Source of the DNA: Pantoea sp. A4
GTDB lineage: Bacteria; Pseudomonadota; Gammaproteobacteria; Enterobacterales; Enterobacteriaceae
DNA length: 59,930 nucleotides
Direction of reading: 5' to 3'
Assembly (NCBI RefSeq): GCF_000295955.2
Contig: NZ_ALXE01000066.1
Coordinates: 1-59,930 of the forward strand
In this document: positions 51,189-59,832 of the stretch, piece after piece
Position numbering within the stretch: position 1 is the first letter of the stretch
How the letters are laid out: each line of letters starts with the position of its first letter
Notes under the pieces: generated by a model
The model's input: the letters and a program-made list of their open reading frames with translations, nothing else
Database searches by the model: none
What the model was told of the DNA's origin: nothing
Made by a program: the position numbers and the translations under genes

Positions 51189-52682
51189 TCACCCCAACTT
51201 CCCACTCAGCCGTTCATGAAACTCCCCGCTGCGCCCATCCAGCCCGATAATCTCTACCTGCACCCCATAGCGCCCGTAGCGGTGCACAATCCCGTCTAAT
51301 GCTGCCACACTTGAGGCATCCCAAATCTGCGCATGGGTTAAATCAATCACTACCGTTTTCGGATCGTGGGCATAGTCAAAATGCTCAAAAAGGTCATTAC
51401 TGCTGGCAAAAAACAGCGGGCCGCGCACGGTATAGGTCGCCACTTCCCCCATCACTTCGCGCTCGGCGCGAATCACATGCGCGATGCGGCGGGCAAACAG
51501 CATCATCGCTACGATTACCCCGGCCAGCACGCCCAGCGCCAGGTTGCTGGTCCAGACGGTGATCGCCACGGTTAATACCATCACCGTGGTTTCTGACCAC
51601 GGCATGCGTTTGAGCGTCGCCGGTTGCAGGCTGTGCCAGTTCACGGTTTTCACCGCCACCACCATCATAATCCCCGCTAACACCACCATCGGGATCTGCG
51701 CCATCAGCGTGGAAAGCCCGGTCACCAGCAACAGCAGCACCAAACCCGCCACCACGGTGGAGACGCGCGAGCGCGCTTTGCCCATCTCCACGTTCACAAT
51801 GGTCTGGCCGATCATCGCGCAGCCCGCAATCCCGCCGTAAAAGCCCGCCAGAATATTGGCGATGCCCAGCCCCCAGGATTCACGGCGCTTGCTGGATGGC
51901 GTATCGGTAATATCATCCACCAGTTTGGCCGTCAGTAATGACTCCATTAAGCCCACGAAGGCTACGCTAAGCGCAGTCGGCCAGACGATTTGTAAGGTGT
52001 TGAGGTTCAGCGGCACCAGCAATTGAGTGAAACTGGGCAGTCCGGCGCTCATCGGGCCTTCATCCGCCACGTTCGGCACGCGCCAGCCCAGTAATAAAGC
52101 CGCGGCAGTGACGGCAACAATCGCCACCAGCGGGGAAGGGATACTTTTAACAATACGCGGTAGTAACAGCACAATCACCAGCGTGGCGGCAAACAGCCCC
52201 CACACCAGCGGTGACTGGCCCCAGACGTGCGGCACCTGAGCAAAGAAGATCAAGACGCCCAGCGCATTGACAAAGCCCAGCATTACCGAGCGGGGAATGT
52301 AGCGCATCATGCGCGCCAGCCCGGCGAGGCCGAACAGGATTTGAATCACGCCGCCCAGCACCACCGCAGGCAGAATGTATTCTACGCCGTGGGTGTGGAC
52401 CATCGGGCCAATCACCAGCGCCACCGAACCCGCAGCGGCCGTGACCATCGCCGGGCGTCCGCCTAACAGGGATAACGTCAGGCACAGCACCACCGAGGCG
52501 ATCAGGCTGACTTTGGGATCGACCCCGGCAATTACCGAGAAGGAGATCACTTCCGGGATCAGGGCCAGTGCGGTAATCACCCCGGCAAGGGTTTCCCGCG
52601 TCAGAAGTTTGGGGGAGCGCAGCACGTGCGACACGCGTATATCGTCCGTCTGTCCTGCGGACATCGTCTCTGTTTTACTCAT
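51189..52682 (-). CDS. SulP-family inorganic anion transporter with STAS domain
   Basis: Inner-membrane transporter of the SLC26/SulP family (sulfate, bicarbonate or other anions). Residues ~25-400 form the transport domain with about 12-14 hydrophobic segments (ETLAGVITALALIPEVISFS, GGRPAMVTAAAGSVALVIGP, SWGLGIANILAGFYGGIAGC). Residues ~410-490 are a STAS domain (GPLFFASSNDLFEHFDY; VVIDLTHAQIWDASSVAALD). 497 aa is typical. Substrate cannot be decided from sequence. GAG lies six bases before the ATG. Divergent from the MarR gene. Confidence 0.88.
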   Translation of the reverse strand: MSKTETMSAGQTDDIRVSHVLRSPKLLTRETLAGVITALALIPEVISFSVIAGVDPKVSLIASVVLCLTLSLLGGRPAMVTAAAGSVALVIGPMVHTHGVEYILPAVVLGGVIQILFGLAGLARMMRYIPRSVMLGFVNALGVLIFFAQVPHVWGQSPLVWGLFAATLVIVLLLPRIVKSIPSPLVAIVAVTAAALLLGWRVPNVADEGPMSAGLPSFTQLLVPLNLNTLQIVWPTALSVAFVGLMESLLTAKLVDDITDTPSSKRRESWGLGIANILAGFYGGIAGCAMIGQTIVNVEMGKARSRVSTVVAGLVLLLLVTGLSTLMAQIPMVVLAGIMMVVAVKTVNWHSLQPATLKRMPWSETTVMVLTVAITVWTSNLALGVLAGVIVAMMLFARRIAHVIRAEREVMGEVATYTVRGPLFFASSNDLFEHFDYAHDPKTVVIDLTHAQIWDASSVAALDGIVHRYGRYGVQVEIIGLDGRSGEFHERLSGKLG

Positions 52683-53021
52683 GGTTTCTCGTTTTTATTT
52701 GCTCGCGTTGACACTGCACGAGGCGGGAGGGGGGGAATCACCGCCAGATGGTAGCGGGAAGCGCGAGGGGATGCCAGAAAAACCAGCAAGGTCTTGATTG
52801 AGCGGCGGCGCGTTCCGGTTGGAAAATCAAGCGTTTGGTGGAGCAAAGCCGAGACAAAAACGTGTCTGAACCGCGTTATACAGCACTAAAAACGCCTTTT
52901 ATCGCAGCCGCGTGTTACCCGTAGCGTAGCGCGCCAGATGGATTGCGCTTCGTGAGCAAACTGTTATGCTTTGTCACTTGTTTCTCAGGGTTATTCTACC
53001 CATCGTTGAGGCACCACCATT
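52683..53021. other. Divergent intergenic region between SulP and MarR genes
   Basis: 339 bp without a gene. Must hold both promoters. A short inverted repeat AGACA-N6-TGTCT (52852-52867) could be an operator but is too short to call. Confidence 0.35.
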
Positions 53022-53453
53022 TTGAGCACCACCAGTTGGACCTTCACCCGTTTACTCCACTCCACCGCCCACGCCTGGCGTTTGGCCGTTGACCGGCATT
53101 TGAAAGAGAGCGGGCTTAGCATGAGCGCCTGGCTTGCCATCGCGACGCTGGAAAATGCGGAACATCCCCTGACCCAAACCGCCCTGGCCCAGCTCCTCGG
53201 GCTGGAAGATGCCAGCGTGGTTCCGCTGATCGATCGGCTGGTGAAACAGCAGTTAGTGACGCGCGTACAGCCACCGGAAGATCGGCGCAAGCGCCTGCTG
53301 GTGTTGACCGAGCAGGGCAAAGAGGCCTTTCTCCGCGTGAAGGCCGAAGCCGACGCGCTGCGTGCAAGGCTGCTGGAAGATGTTGATCCCGAAGCGCTTA
53401 AGGTGACCGAAGGGGTATTAGGGCAGATGCTAAAAAGGCTCGATACGCTGTAA
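53022..53453 (+). CDS. MarR-family transcriptional regulator
   Basis: A 143-residue winged-helix regulator: SMSAWLAIATLENAEHPLTQ, recognition helix region LAQLLGLEDASVVPLIDRLV and wing PPEDRRKRLLVLTEQGK. It resembles SlyA-type members. A TGA lies seven codons upstream of the chosen TTG, so no longer ATG-started form exists; the ribosome site is poor (GAGG 12 bases upstream) and the next ATG is at residue 34. Divergent from the SulP gene, which it may control (inference). Confidence 0.85.
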   Translation: MSTTSWTFTRLLHSTAHAWRLAVDRHLKESGLSMSAWLAIATLENAEHPLTQTALAQLLGLEDASVVPLIDRLVKQQLVTRVQPPEDRRKRLLVLTEQGKEAFLRVKAEADALRARLLEDVDPEALKVTEGVLGQMLKRLDTL

Positions 53454-53484
53454 TTCGCCACTGGCCGCAGACCGTTGCAAAAGC

Positions 53485-53519
53485 ATCCGTTATCTCTCTG
53501 AGGTAGCGGATTTTTTTTT
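53485..53519 (+). terminator. Rho-independent terminator of the MarR gene
   Basis: ATCCGTTA / TAGCGGAT stem with an 11-nt loop followed by nine T. Confidence 0.85.
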
Positions 53520-53580
53520 GGGGTTGCGTTTGCATTGGTAATGGGGGCGTTTCAGTTAGAGGTTATGCGTTCCAGTCGCA

Positions 53581-53676
53581 GATGACGGGGAGTGCCGTAA
53601 AGACGCCGTGAATCCCTCCCTGGAGGCTCTGCCGCCGCATCCTTGCGGCGGAAGCTTTACTCTACTCCCCGTCATC
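53581..53676. repeat. 96-bp palindromic intergenic element with two inner hairpins
   Basis: Outer arms GATGACGGGGAGT / ACTCCCCGTCATC are perfect (13 bp), then GTAAAG/CTTTAC pair further in. Inside are two more hairpins, CCTCC/GGAGG and CCGCCGCA-TCCT-TGCGGCGG. The layout suggests a dispersed intergenic repeat (REP/ERIC/MITE-like). Confidence 0.8.
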
Positions 53677-53906
53677 CCCGCCTTCATGTGAATACTGTGC
53701 AGACCCGTGACCGCGCAGTTTGTGGCTATATCACTAAAATTTGCCGCCCAATGCGCTAATTGGCTCGCTGGAGAATGTAAGGATCATTAAGTCATCGCGG
53801 TCTGGCGATCTAAGATATATCTCATGCCCTCACCACGATAAAACGTTGTTACGTTCTCTCATAATTCGCTTGCAATCACCGATGCGCTCAGGATAATCGC
53901 AACGTC

Positions 53907-53925
53907 AATAATAATGATTCTCATT
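53907..53925. promoter_or_regulatory. Probable Fur box upstream of the siderophore receptor gene
   Basis: AATAATAATGATTCTCATT matches 12 of 19 positions of the classical Fur box and shows the NATAAT hexamer repetition, 28 bp before the receptor ATG. The rest of 53520-53953 holds the palindromic element and no gene. Confidence 0.65.
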
Positions 53926-53953
53926 TTTTTTCATCTCATCAGGTATCAACATT

Positions 53954-56185
53954 ATGCGCCGTACGTTCTCAACGCCCGGATTCAAACCGACGCTGCTTGC
54001 CTTACTGGTCAGCACCGGTTCTTTGCCAGTGACGGCAGCCACCACAACCACGACTCAACCTAATGTCACTGCCAAAGCCGCAGCGGATGCGAATGCAGCA
54101 GCCAATACTGACAAAACGTTAGTCGTTACTGCTACGCCACAGCAGGACTTCAAGCCAGGCGGCAACCAGCTGGTGCCAGCCTACCTTGATGGGCAGATTG
54201 CGCACGGTGGTCGTCTTGGTATGCTCGGCGAGCAAAACGCCATGGACGTGCCGTTTAACGTGATTGGCTTTACCTCTAAAGCCATTCAGGATCAGCAGGC
54301 ACAGACCATTGCTGACGTGATCCGCAATGATGCCACGGTACAAAACGTAAAAGGTTACGGTAACTTTGCGGAAAGCTATCGCATCCGTGGTTTCCTGATG
54401 GATGGCGACGATATGACCTTCGGTGGCTTGCAGGGTGTTGTGCCACGTCAGGTCATGGATGCTTCGCTGATTGACCGCGTCGAAATTTTCAAAGGGGCTA
54501 ACGGCCTGCTCAACGGTGCCACTACCGCAGCGGTTGGCGGTATGATCAACCTCGAACCCAAACACGCGGATGATACGCCGCTGACGCGTATCGGCGTGGA
54601 TTACACCTCATCATCCCAGGTGGGAGGAAACGTGGATATCGGTCGCCGCTTTGGTGATAACAACCAGTTCGGCGTGCGCTTCAATGCCGTTCATCGTGAA
54701 GGTGAAACCGGTGTAGACGGTGAGAAGAAACGCACCACCGCCGCCTCAATCGGCCTGGATTATCGCGGTGAACGCCTGCGTACCTCACTGGATGTCGGCT
54801 ACCAGAAAAAGACCTTCCATGATGGCCGTATGGGGATCAACGTCAGCGGTGTGGATTCTCTGCCTGCTGTACCGTCCAACTCGACCAACTACAGCCAGCC
54901 GTGGGTGTTCAGCAACATTGAAAACGAGTGGGGCCTGGCAAAAGCCGAGTATGACCTGACAGATAGCTGGACCGCCTATGGCGCATTGGGTGCACAGCAT
55001 AGCCATGAAATTGGTAACTATGCCACGCCGAAGCTGCTGAATTCCGACGGCGACCTCAGTATCAACACTTTTGATACCAACCGTCGTCAGGACAATATGA
55101 GCGGCATGTTTGGCCTGCGTGGTAACTTTGATACCGGCTTTGTCTCGCACAAAGTCAACGTAGGTTACTCCGCCCTGACCAGCAATGCGAAAAATGCCTA
55201 TCGCATGTCCTTCGCGGGCAACGACTACAATATGTACGATCCGGTGAATGTGGGACGTCCAGATCCTACTTACGCGGGTGGCGAATACTACGATCCCAAA
55301 ACCACTCAACGTAACCGTTCACAGGGCTACCTGCTGAGCGACACCTTAGGCGTATTGAATGACAGCCTGTTGCTGACCGTAGGGGCGCGCCATCAGAAAG
55401 TGTGGGTACGTAATTACGATTACAACACCCAGGCAGAAGATACCACTTCGCGTTACACCAACAGCCGCTGGATGCCTACTTACGGTATCGTTTATAAGCC
55501 GTGGCAGTTTGTTTCTTTCTATGCCAACCATACCGAAGCGCTGCTGCCGGGCGATGCGGCACCAAAAGGCTCAGACAACTACGGTTCTGTAACCGGTATT
55601 GCTCACTCCAAACAGAACGAAGTGGGTGTGAAAACCGACTTTGGTCGTGTGGGCGGTACGTTGGCGCTGTTTGAGATCAAAAAGCCTTCCGGCATTTTGG
55701 GTAGCGACAATGTCTACCGTATGGATGGCGAACAGCGTCATCGCGGCGTGGAACTGAATGTCTTCGGTGAACCGGTACTGGGCTTGCGTATCAACGGTAG
55801 CGCTACCTGGATCGATCCGATCATGGCGAAAACGTCTGGCGGGACTTACGACGGCAAAGAGGCAATCGGCGTGCCGCGCTTCAACTACGCGCTGGGTGCA
55901 GAGTACGACATCAAACCGATTGATGGCCTTACTGCTACTGCACTGTTAAGCCATACCGGGCCACAGTGGGCGGATTCTGCTAACACCAAGCGTATCGACA
56001 GCTACACCACGCTGGATTTGGGTGTGCGCTATCACACCAAAATCAACCAGAATGACGTCACCTGGCGCGTAGCGGTTGAGAACGTGACCAATGAGAAGTA
56101 CTGGGCGAATATCGACTACTCAGGCACCTACCTGACTCAGGGCGATCCACGTACGCTGAAAGTCTCGATGAGCTACGATTTCTAA
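53954..56185 (+). CDS. TonB-dependent siderophore receptor
   Basis: Outer-membrane receptor for a ferric siderophore. Residues 1-28 form a signal peptide (cleavage near VTA-ATT); an Ala/Thr-rich spacer leads to the TonB box (KTLVVTAT). The plug (~60-205) has DVPFNVIGFTSKAIQDQQAQ, SYRIRGFLMDGDDMTFGGL and the RVEIFKGANGLLNG latch. A 22-strand barrel follows and ends in the aromatic C-terminal signature VSMSYDF. 743 aa. Ligand cannot be named; hydroxamate receptors are the nearest I recall. Likely iron-repressed through the Fur-box-like site. Confidence 0.92.
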   Translation: MRRTFSTPGFKPTLLALLVSTGSLPVTAATTTTTQPNVTAKAAADANAAANTDKTLVVTATPQQDFKPGGNQLVPAYLDGQIAHGGRLGMLGEQNAMDVPFNVIGFTSKAIQDQQAQTIADVIRNDATVQNVKGYGNFAESYRIRGFLMDGDDMTFGGLQGVVPRQVMDASLIDRVEIFKGANGLLNGATTAAVGGMINLEPKHADDTPLTRIGVDYTSSSQVGGNVDIGRRFGDNNQFGVRFNAVHREGETGVDGEKKRTTAASIGLDYRGERLRTSLDVGYQKKTFHDGRMGINVSGVDSLPAVPSNSTNYSQPWVFSNIENEWGLAKAEYDLTDSWTAYGALGAQHSHEIGNYATPKLLNSDGDLSINTFDTNRRQDNMSGMFGLRGNFDTGFVSHKVNVGYSALTSNAKNAYRMSFAGNDYNMYDPVNVGRPDPTYAGGEYYDPKTTQRNRSQGYLLSDTLGVLNDSLLLTVGARHQKVWVRNYDYNTQAEDTTSRYTNSRWMPTYGIVYKPWQFVSFYANHTEALLPGDAAPKGSDNYGSVTGIAHSKQNEVGVKTDFGRVGGTLALFEIKKPSGILGSDNVYRMDGEQRHRGVELNVFGEPVLGLRINGSATWIDPIMAKTSGGTYDGKEAIGVPRFNYALGAEYDIKPIDGLTATALLSHTGPQWADSANTKRIDSYTTLDLGVRYHTKINQNDVTWRVAVENVTNEKYWANIDYSGTYLTQGDPRTLKVSMSYDF

Positions 56186-56193
56186 GCCATCTC

Positions 56194-56220
56194 ACCCTCT
56201 CCTGCGGGAGAGGGTATTTC
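56194..56220 (+). terminator. Terminator of the siderophore receptor gene
   Basis: ACCCTCTCC-TGCG-GGAGAGGGT followed by ATTTCCC, eight bases after the stop. Confidence 0.7.
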
Positions 56221-56228
56221 CCTCGCTC

Positions 56229-56460
56229 ACCAGAACCTGTCAGTTTTACCTCTGCAATCCACCCACCGTACGATCTTCTGACCGCTATCAGAATTTGTCC
56301 GTCTTAGCTCTGCAATCCACCCATCGCACGATCTTCTAACCGCCACCAGAACCTGTCAGTTTTACCTCTGCAATCCACCCACCGCACGATCTTCTAACCG
56401 CCACCAGAACCTGTCAGTTTTACCTCTGCAATCCACCCATCGCACGATCTTCTGACAGCC
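56229..56460. repeat. Four tandem 58-bp repeats
   Basis: Copies start at 56229, 56287, 56345 and 56403, exactly 58 bp apart, unit opening ACCAGAACCTGTCAGTTTTA and containing CTCTGCAATCCACCCA and CACGATCTTCT. Copy 2 is the most diverged. No spacers, so not a CRISPR array. Confidence 0.95.
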
Positions 56461-56480
56461 GCAATGTGGCTCATGGGGGA

Positions 56481-56576
56481 AACCAAGGGGGGTATGATAG
56501 CGAGTGCGTCCACGACATGGACGTCGTGGTCGATCGGCAGGAGCAATCTTCCCGAGCAGTCATACCCCCCTTGGTT
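56481..56576. repeat. 96-bp hairpin element with perfect 17-bp arms
   Basis: AACCAAGGGGGGTATGA and its exact reverse complement bound the element; an inner hairpin CCACGAC-ATGGAC-GTCGTGG lies between. Same length and similar layout as the element at 53581-53676, but different sequence. Confidence 0.9.
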
Positions 56577-56592
56577 GACCTGGGTGCCCAAA

Positions 56593-56712
56593 CCACCGCG
56601 ACACCTCCCAGGCCTGAGTACTGAACCCAAATCCACCCCGACACCTCCCAGACCTGAGTACTCACCCTAAATCCACCGCGACGCCTCCCAGACCTGGCAC
56701 CCAACCCACTAC
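56593..56712. repeat. Three 40-bp direct repeats
   Basis: CCACCGCGACACCTCCCAG-type units start at 56593, 56633 and 56673. They complete a repeat-rich, gene-free stretch from 56186 to 56786. Confidence 0.9.
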
Positions 56713-56786
56713 AGAATTTGCTGGCAAAAAAGGCGGATTCCCTTAAACTACCTCACCTTTGCTGGCCTTCCTGCTAAAACCACACT

Positions 56787-56921
56787 ATGTCGCCACCCTC
56801 TGAACCGCAGGAACCGCTACGTGACAGCATGGATGATGCTCACTTTGCCATCATGGTGCTTGCAGTCACCTCGGTGACGCTTATAATCTTCGTGTTATTG
56901 ATCACGCTGTGGATGAGCTGA
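56787..56921 (+). CDS. Predicted small single-span membrane protein
   Basis: A 44-residue frame, MSPPSEPQEPLRDSMDDAHF followed by a hydrophobic helix (MVLAVTSVTLIIFVLLITLW). Too short for most gene callers. The ribosome site is weak; an internal ATG at 56829 is an alternative start. It lies 37 bp ahead of another small membrane protein on the same strand, which makes both more credible. Function unknown. Confidence 0.55.
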   Translation: MSPPSEPQEPLRDSMDDAHFAIMVLAVTSVTLIIFVLLITLWMS

Positions 56922-56958
56922 ACAGATCGGCAGGCACACCTTCGTCAGGGAGATTGCT

Positions 56959-57123
56959 ATGGAAGCCAGAGACGACAAACTTATTGCTATTATCGGTTTA
57001 CTGACCGCTTGCCTGATCGGCGTGGTGTTTCTGTCTGCCATGACCTGGCTGGCTGATGTGCGCCGCCCGTCTGAATCCTCCCTTGATGTGCAAAACTGCT
57101 ACGCGGCAAAACCCCACCGTTAA
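56959..57123 (+). CDS. Predicted small single-span membrane protein
   Basis: A 54-residue frame, MEARDDKLIAIIGLLTACLI then GVVFLSAMTWLADV and a polar tail with one Cys. GGGAG lies seven to eight bases before the ATG. The stop overlaps the stop of the convergent glycosidase-like gene by four bases. Function unknown. Confidence 0.6.
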   Translation: MEARDDKLIAIIGLLTACLIGVVFLSAMTWLADVRRPSESSLDVQNCYAAKPHR

Positions 57124-58268
57124 ACTTCCTGATAGCGGCTCTGTAATTTGATCTGCTGACTGCGCAACTCCAGCGCCAGCGCTTCATGCAGCGTGCGGTT
57201 GCCGTTAGGATCGCCCAGACCTAACAGCGCCCCCGGCGAGCGGCGATCATCTGCCCACATTGGGTATTCCACCACCGGATAAACCGAAATTCCCTCTACC
57301 GCAATGCCCTGATTTAACGCCAGCGTGACCTCTTCACTCACCTGACGCAGCCACGGCGCGCGCGCATCCCCTTCGGCACCGGTTTCGGCTAACAACAGCG
57401 GGCGCTGATAGCGCTGCCAGTACTGGGCGAGAAGCTGGTGCAGTGGCAGACGTGCAGGGTGATCAACCGGCATCGGTGCGCCCGCGAAAAACCAGTGGTT
57501 ATCGGGATAATAGTTGAGTCCCAAAATATCCAGACAGTCCAGCGACCCGCCCAGCTCGGGAGCCTGTATTCCGGCCAGCATATCCCAGGCTTCGAACTGC
57601 GCCTGATGCTGCGCATCCGCATGGGGCTTACTGTCGGGATTGTCCGGCTCGGCGGCAATTTGTACCAGCGGATCGGTCAGCACAAAGCGGGCTTCGGGGT
57701 AAACTTCGCGGATGGCATGTATCGCGGCAAGCGAGGCTCTTACCAACTGACGCTTCAGCTCGCGCCCGCGTTCAGCGCTGTGGGGATTGAGCCAGGCCAC
57801 ATCCGCCCCGGCCCATGACCAGAAAGAGATCTGATTCACCGGCGTAAAGAAGGGCAAGCGGATGCCTTCGTCATACATCAGTTGCGCCATCGCCCCGGCA
57901 AAGCGACTGAAGTGATCGACAAAACTGTTTTTCCAGATATTCAGATGATCGGGATAGCCGAAATGCGCCAGTTCCCAGATAATCTGTAATCCGTGGCGCT
58001 GCGCCGCCTGTACCATGGGCAAAAAGCTGCTCCAGTCATACTGATTGGGAACCTGTTCAATCAGGTGCCAGCGCGCCCCGTCGCGTGCGCTGAGCAGACG
58101 CAGCGCTTTTAGCGCAGCATAATCATGGTCGAGTAGCATATCGTGTCCGCTGCTGATCACCATGTCCAGCCGTTTACCTTCGCTACGGCAGGCGGTGGAG
58201 CAGGGAAAGCTACCCTGAAAAAAACTGCGAAACAGCCGGGGCTGATGGCGTTGTGGGATATCCTGCAT
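57120..58268 (-). CDS. Glycoside hydrolase family 1-like (clan GH-A) protein with Gln at the acid/base position
   Basis: A 382-residue TIM-barrel-type protein: FPMVQAAQRHGL-type helix 3, IIWELAHFGYPDHLN at strand 3, FFTPVNQISFWSWAGADVAW at strand 4, DILGLNYYPDNHWFF at strand 6 and LLLAETGAEG at strand 7. In clan GH-A the strand 4 motif is Asn-Glu with Glu as acid/base; here it reads Asn145-Gln146, as in plant myrosinases, while the nucleophile Glu295 (AETG) is kept. It could be a glycosidase for substrates with good leaving groups or a degenerate enzyme. I chose the ATG at 58268 (AGGA just upstream); 58313 is the longer alternative. No secretion signal. Confidence 0.65.
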   Translation of the reverse strand: MQDIPQRHQPRLFRSFFQGSFPCSTACRSEGKRLDMVISSGHDMLLDHDYAALKALRLLSARDGARWHLIEQVPNQYDWSSFLPMVQAAQRHGLQIIWELAHFGYPDHLNIWKNSFVDHFSRFAGAMAQLMYDEGIRLPFFTPVNQISFWSWAGADVAWLNPHSAERGRELKRQLVRASLAAIHAIREVYPEARFVLTDPLVQIAAEPDNPDSKPHADAQHQAQFEAWDMLAGIQAPELGGSLDCLDILGLNYYPDNHWFFAGAPMPVDHPARLPLHQLLAQYWQRYQRPLLLAETGAEGDARAPWLRQVSEEVTLALNQGIAVEGISVYPVVEYPMWADDRRSPGALLGLGDPNGNRTLHEALALELRSQQIKLQSRYQEV

Positions 58269-58377
58269 TTTTTTCCTGCCCTCCGTTGAAGCGCGGATAC
58301 AGAGTGTCCGCATAAGTCTAGACTAGAAATAGCCCTCACTGAGGGTTTGCAGTGGGCAATGTTGACAGGGAAAAACC

Positions 58378-59832
58378 ATGACCGAAGCTGTGGATTATCA
58401 AACTGCCAGCCGCGGTTGGCTGGCGGATAAATTACAACCGCGCTGTGCACAGCATCCGGGGCAGAGCGGCATTCATCCGCTGGCGGAAGGGTTAGATGCG
58501 TTTGCTGCGCGCTATCTGCTGCTGGAGCGCGCCGAGTACAGCATTGATGTGCAGTACTATATCTGGCACAACGATATGTCAGGGCGGATGCTGTTCAATG
58601 CGCTGCTCGCCGCCGCTGAGCGCGGTGTTACGGTGCGCCTGTTGTTGGATGATAATAATACGCCGGGGCTGGATGATACGCTGGCGCAGCTGGATGCCCA
58701 TCCAAATATCAGCGTGCGTCTGTTTAATCCTTTTTCGTTTAGAACCCTGCGCGCCCTGGGCTATCTGACCGATTTTGCCCGTCTGAATCGTCGCATGCAC
58801 AATAAAAGCCTGACGGTGGATGGCGTGGCCACGTTGGTAGGCGGGCGCAATATTGGCGATGAGTATTTTGGTGCCGGTGACGCGCCGCTGTTTGCGGATC
58901 TGGACGTGCTGGCGATTGGGCCGGTGGTGGATGAGGTTGCCACTGATTTTGATCGCTACTGGAACAGTTCGCCGGTTCACCCGCTTCGGGCGGTGATCGC
59001 GCCCCACGTTGACTGCCATGCGCCGATTGCGCTGCCGCAGGAGTGGCGAGAGTGCGAAGCGGTGCAGCTCTACCAGCAGCGGTTGGCGGCTTCTGAGTTT
59101 ATGCATCACATTGCGCGGGGAACCCTGGCCATGACGTGGGCCAAAGCGCGTTTGCTGAGTGATGATCCGCGCAAGGGCCTGGGCAAAGCCCGCCGTGGTT
59201 CGCTGTTACCTCAACGGATGTTGGAGGTGATTGGGTTGCCACAGCGTCAGTTCGATATTATTTCCGCCTACTTTGTACCGACGCGCGCGGGTGTGGCGCA
59301 GTTGTTGGCACTGCGGCGGCGCGGCGTGAAAATTGCCATTATGACCAACTCCCTGGCCGCGAATGATGTTTCGATTGTGCATGCAGGTTATGCCAAGTGG
59401 CGTAAGAAACTGCTGCGCCACGGCGTGACGTTGTATGAGATGAAGCCGCAGGACTCTGCCGGTGAGGTGCCGCACGATCGCGGCCTGACCGGGAATTCCG
59501 GCTCCAGCCTGCATGCCAAGACGTTTACGGTGGATAACCACACCCTGTTTATCGGCTCGTTTAATTTTGATCCCCGTTCGGCGATGTTGAATACCGAAAT
59601 GGGGATTGTGATTGAGTGCGAGGCGCTAGCCGGGCAGACCCATGAGCGCTTTAGCCAATCGATGCGCGAGCGTGCCTGGACGTTGCGATTAGATAAGTGG
59701 CGGCGGGTGAACTGGGTTGAGTATCCCGGCGAAGCGCATGAAGTGGTGCACACTCACGAACCCGGCTGCACCTGGTGGCAGCGTTTGCAAGTGCGCTTAG
59801 TATGGCGACTGCCCGTCGAGTGGTTGCTGTAG
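58378..59832 (+). CDS. Phospholipase D-family protein, cardiolipin synthase ClsC type
   Basis: Two HKD motifs are complete: His141/Lys143/Asp148 (RMHNKSLTVDGVATLVGGRN) and His379/Lys381/Asp386 (LHAKTFTVDNHTLFIGSFNF). The N-terminal FAARYLLLERAEYSIDVQYY and IWHNDMSGRMLF are typical of the ClsC/YmdC branch, which makes cardiolipin from phosphatidylglycerol and phosphatidylethanolamine. 484 aa is close to E. coli ClsC. No strong transmembrane segment, so a peripheral membrane enzyme. Divergent from the glycosidase-like gene. Nothing recognisable follows it (59833-59930). Confidence 0.85.
   Translation: MTEAVDYQTASRGWLADKLQPRCAQHPGQSGIHPLAEGLDAFAARYLLLERAEYSIDVQYYIWHNDMSGRMLFNALLAAAERGVTVRLLLDDNNTPGLDDTLAQLDAHPNISVRLFNPFSFRTLRALGYLTDFARLNRRMHNKSLTVDGVATLVGGRNIGDEYFGAGDAPLFADLDVLAIGPVVDEVATDFDRYWNSSPVHPLRAVIAPHVDCHAPIALPQEWRECEAVQLYQQRLAASEFMHHIARGTLAMTWAKARLLSDDPRKGLGKARRGSLLPQRMLEVIGLPQRQFDIISAYFVPTRAGVAQLLALRRRGVKIAIMTNSLAANDVSIVHAGYAKWRKKLLRHGVTLYEMKPQDSAGEVPHDRGLTGNSGSSLHAKTFTVDNHTLFIGSFNFDPRSAMLNTEMGIVIECEALAGQTHERFSQSMRERAWTLRLDKWRRVNWVEYPGEAHEVVHTHEPGCTWWQRLQVRLVWRLPVEWLL

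Noticed and set aside
52852..52867. AGACA-N6-TGTCT as a MarR operator
   Set aside because: Five-base arms are too short to claim without comparison to other genomes.
56229..56460. CRISPR array
   Set aside because: The repeats are contiguous with no unique spacers and no cas genes are near.
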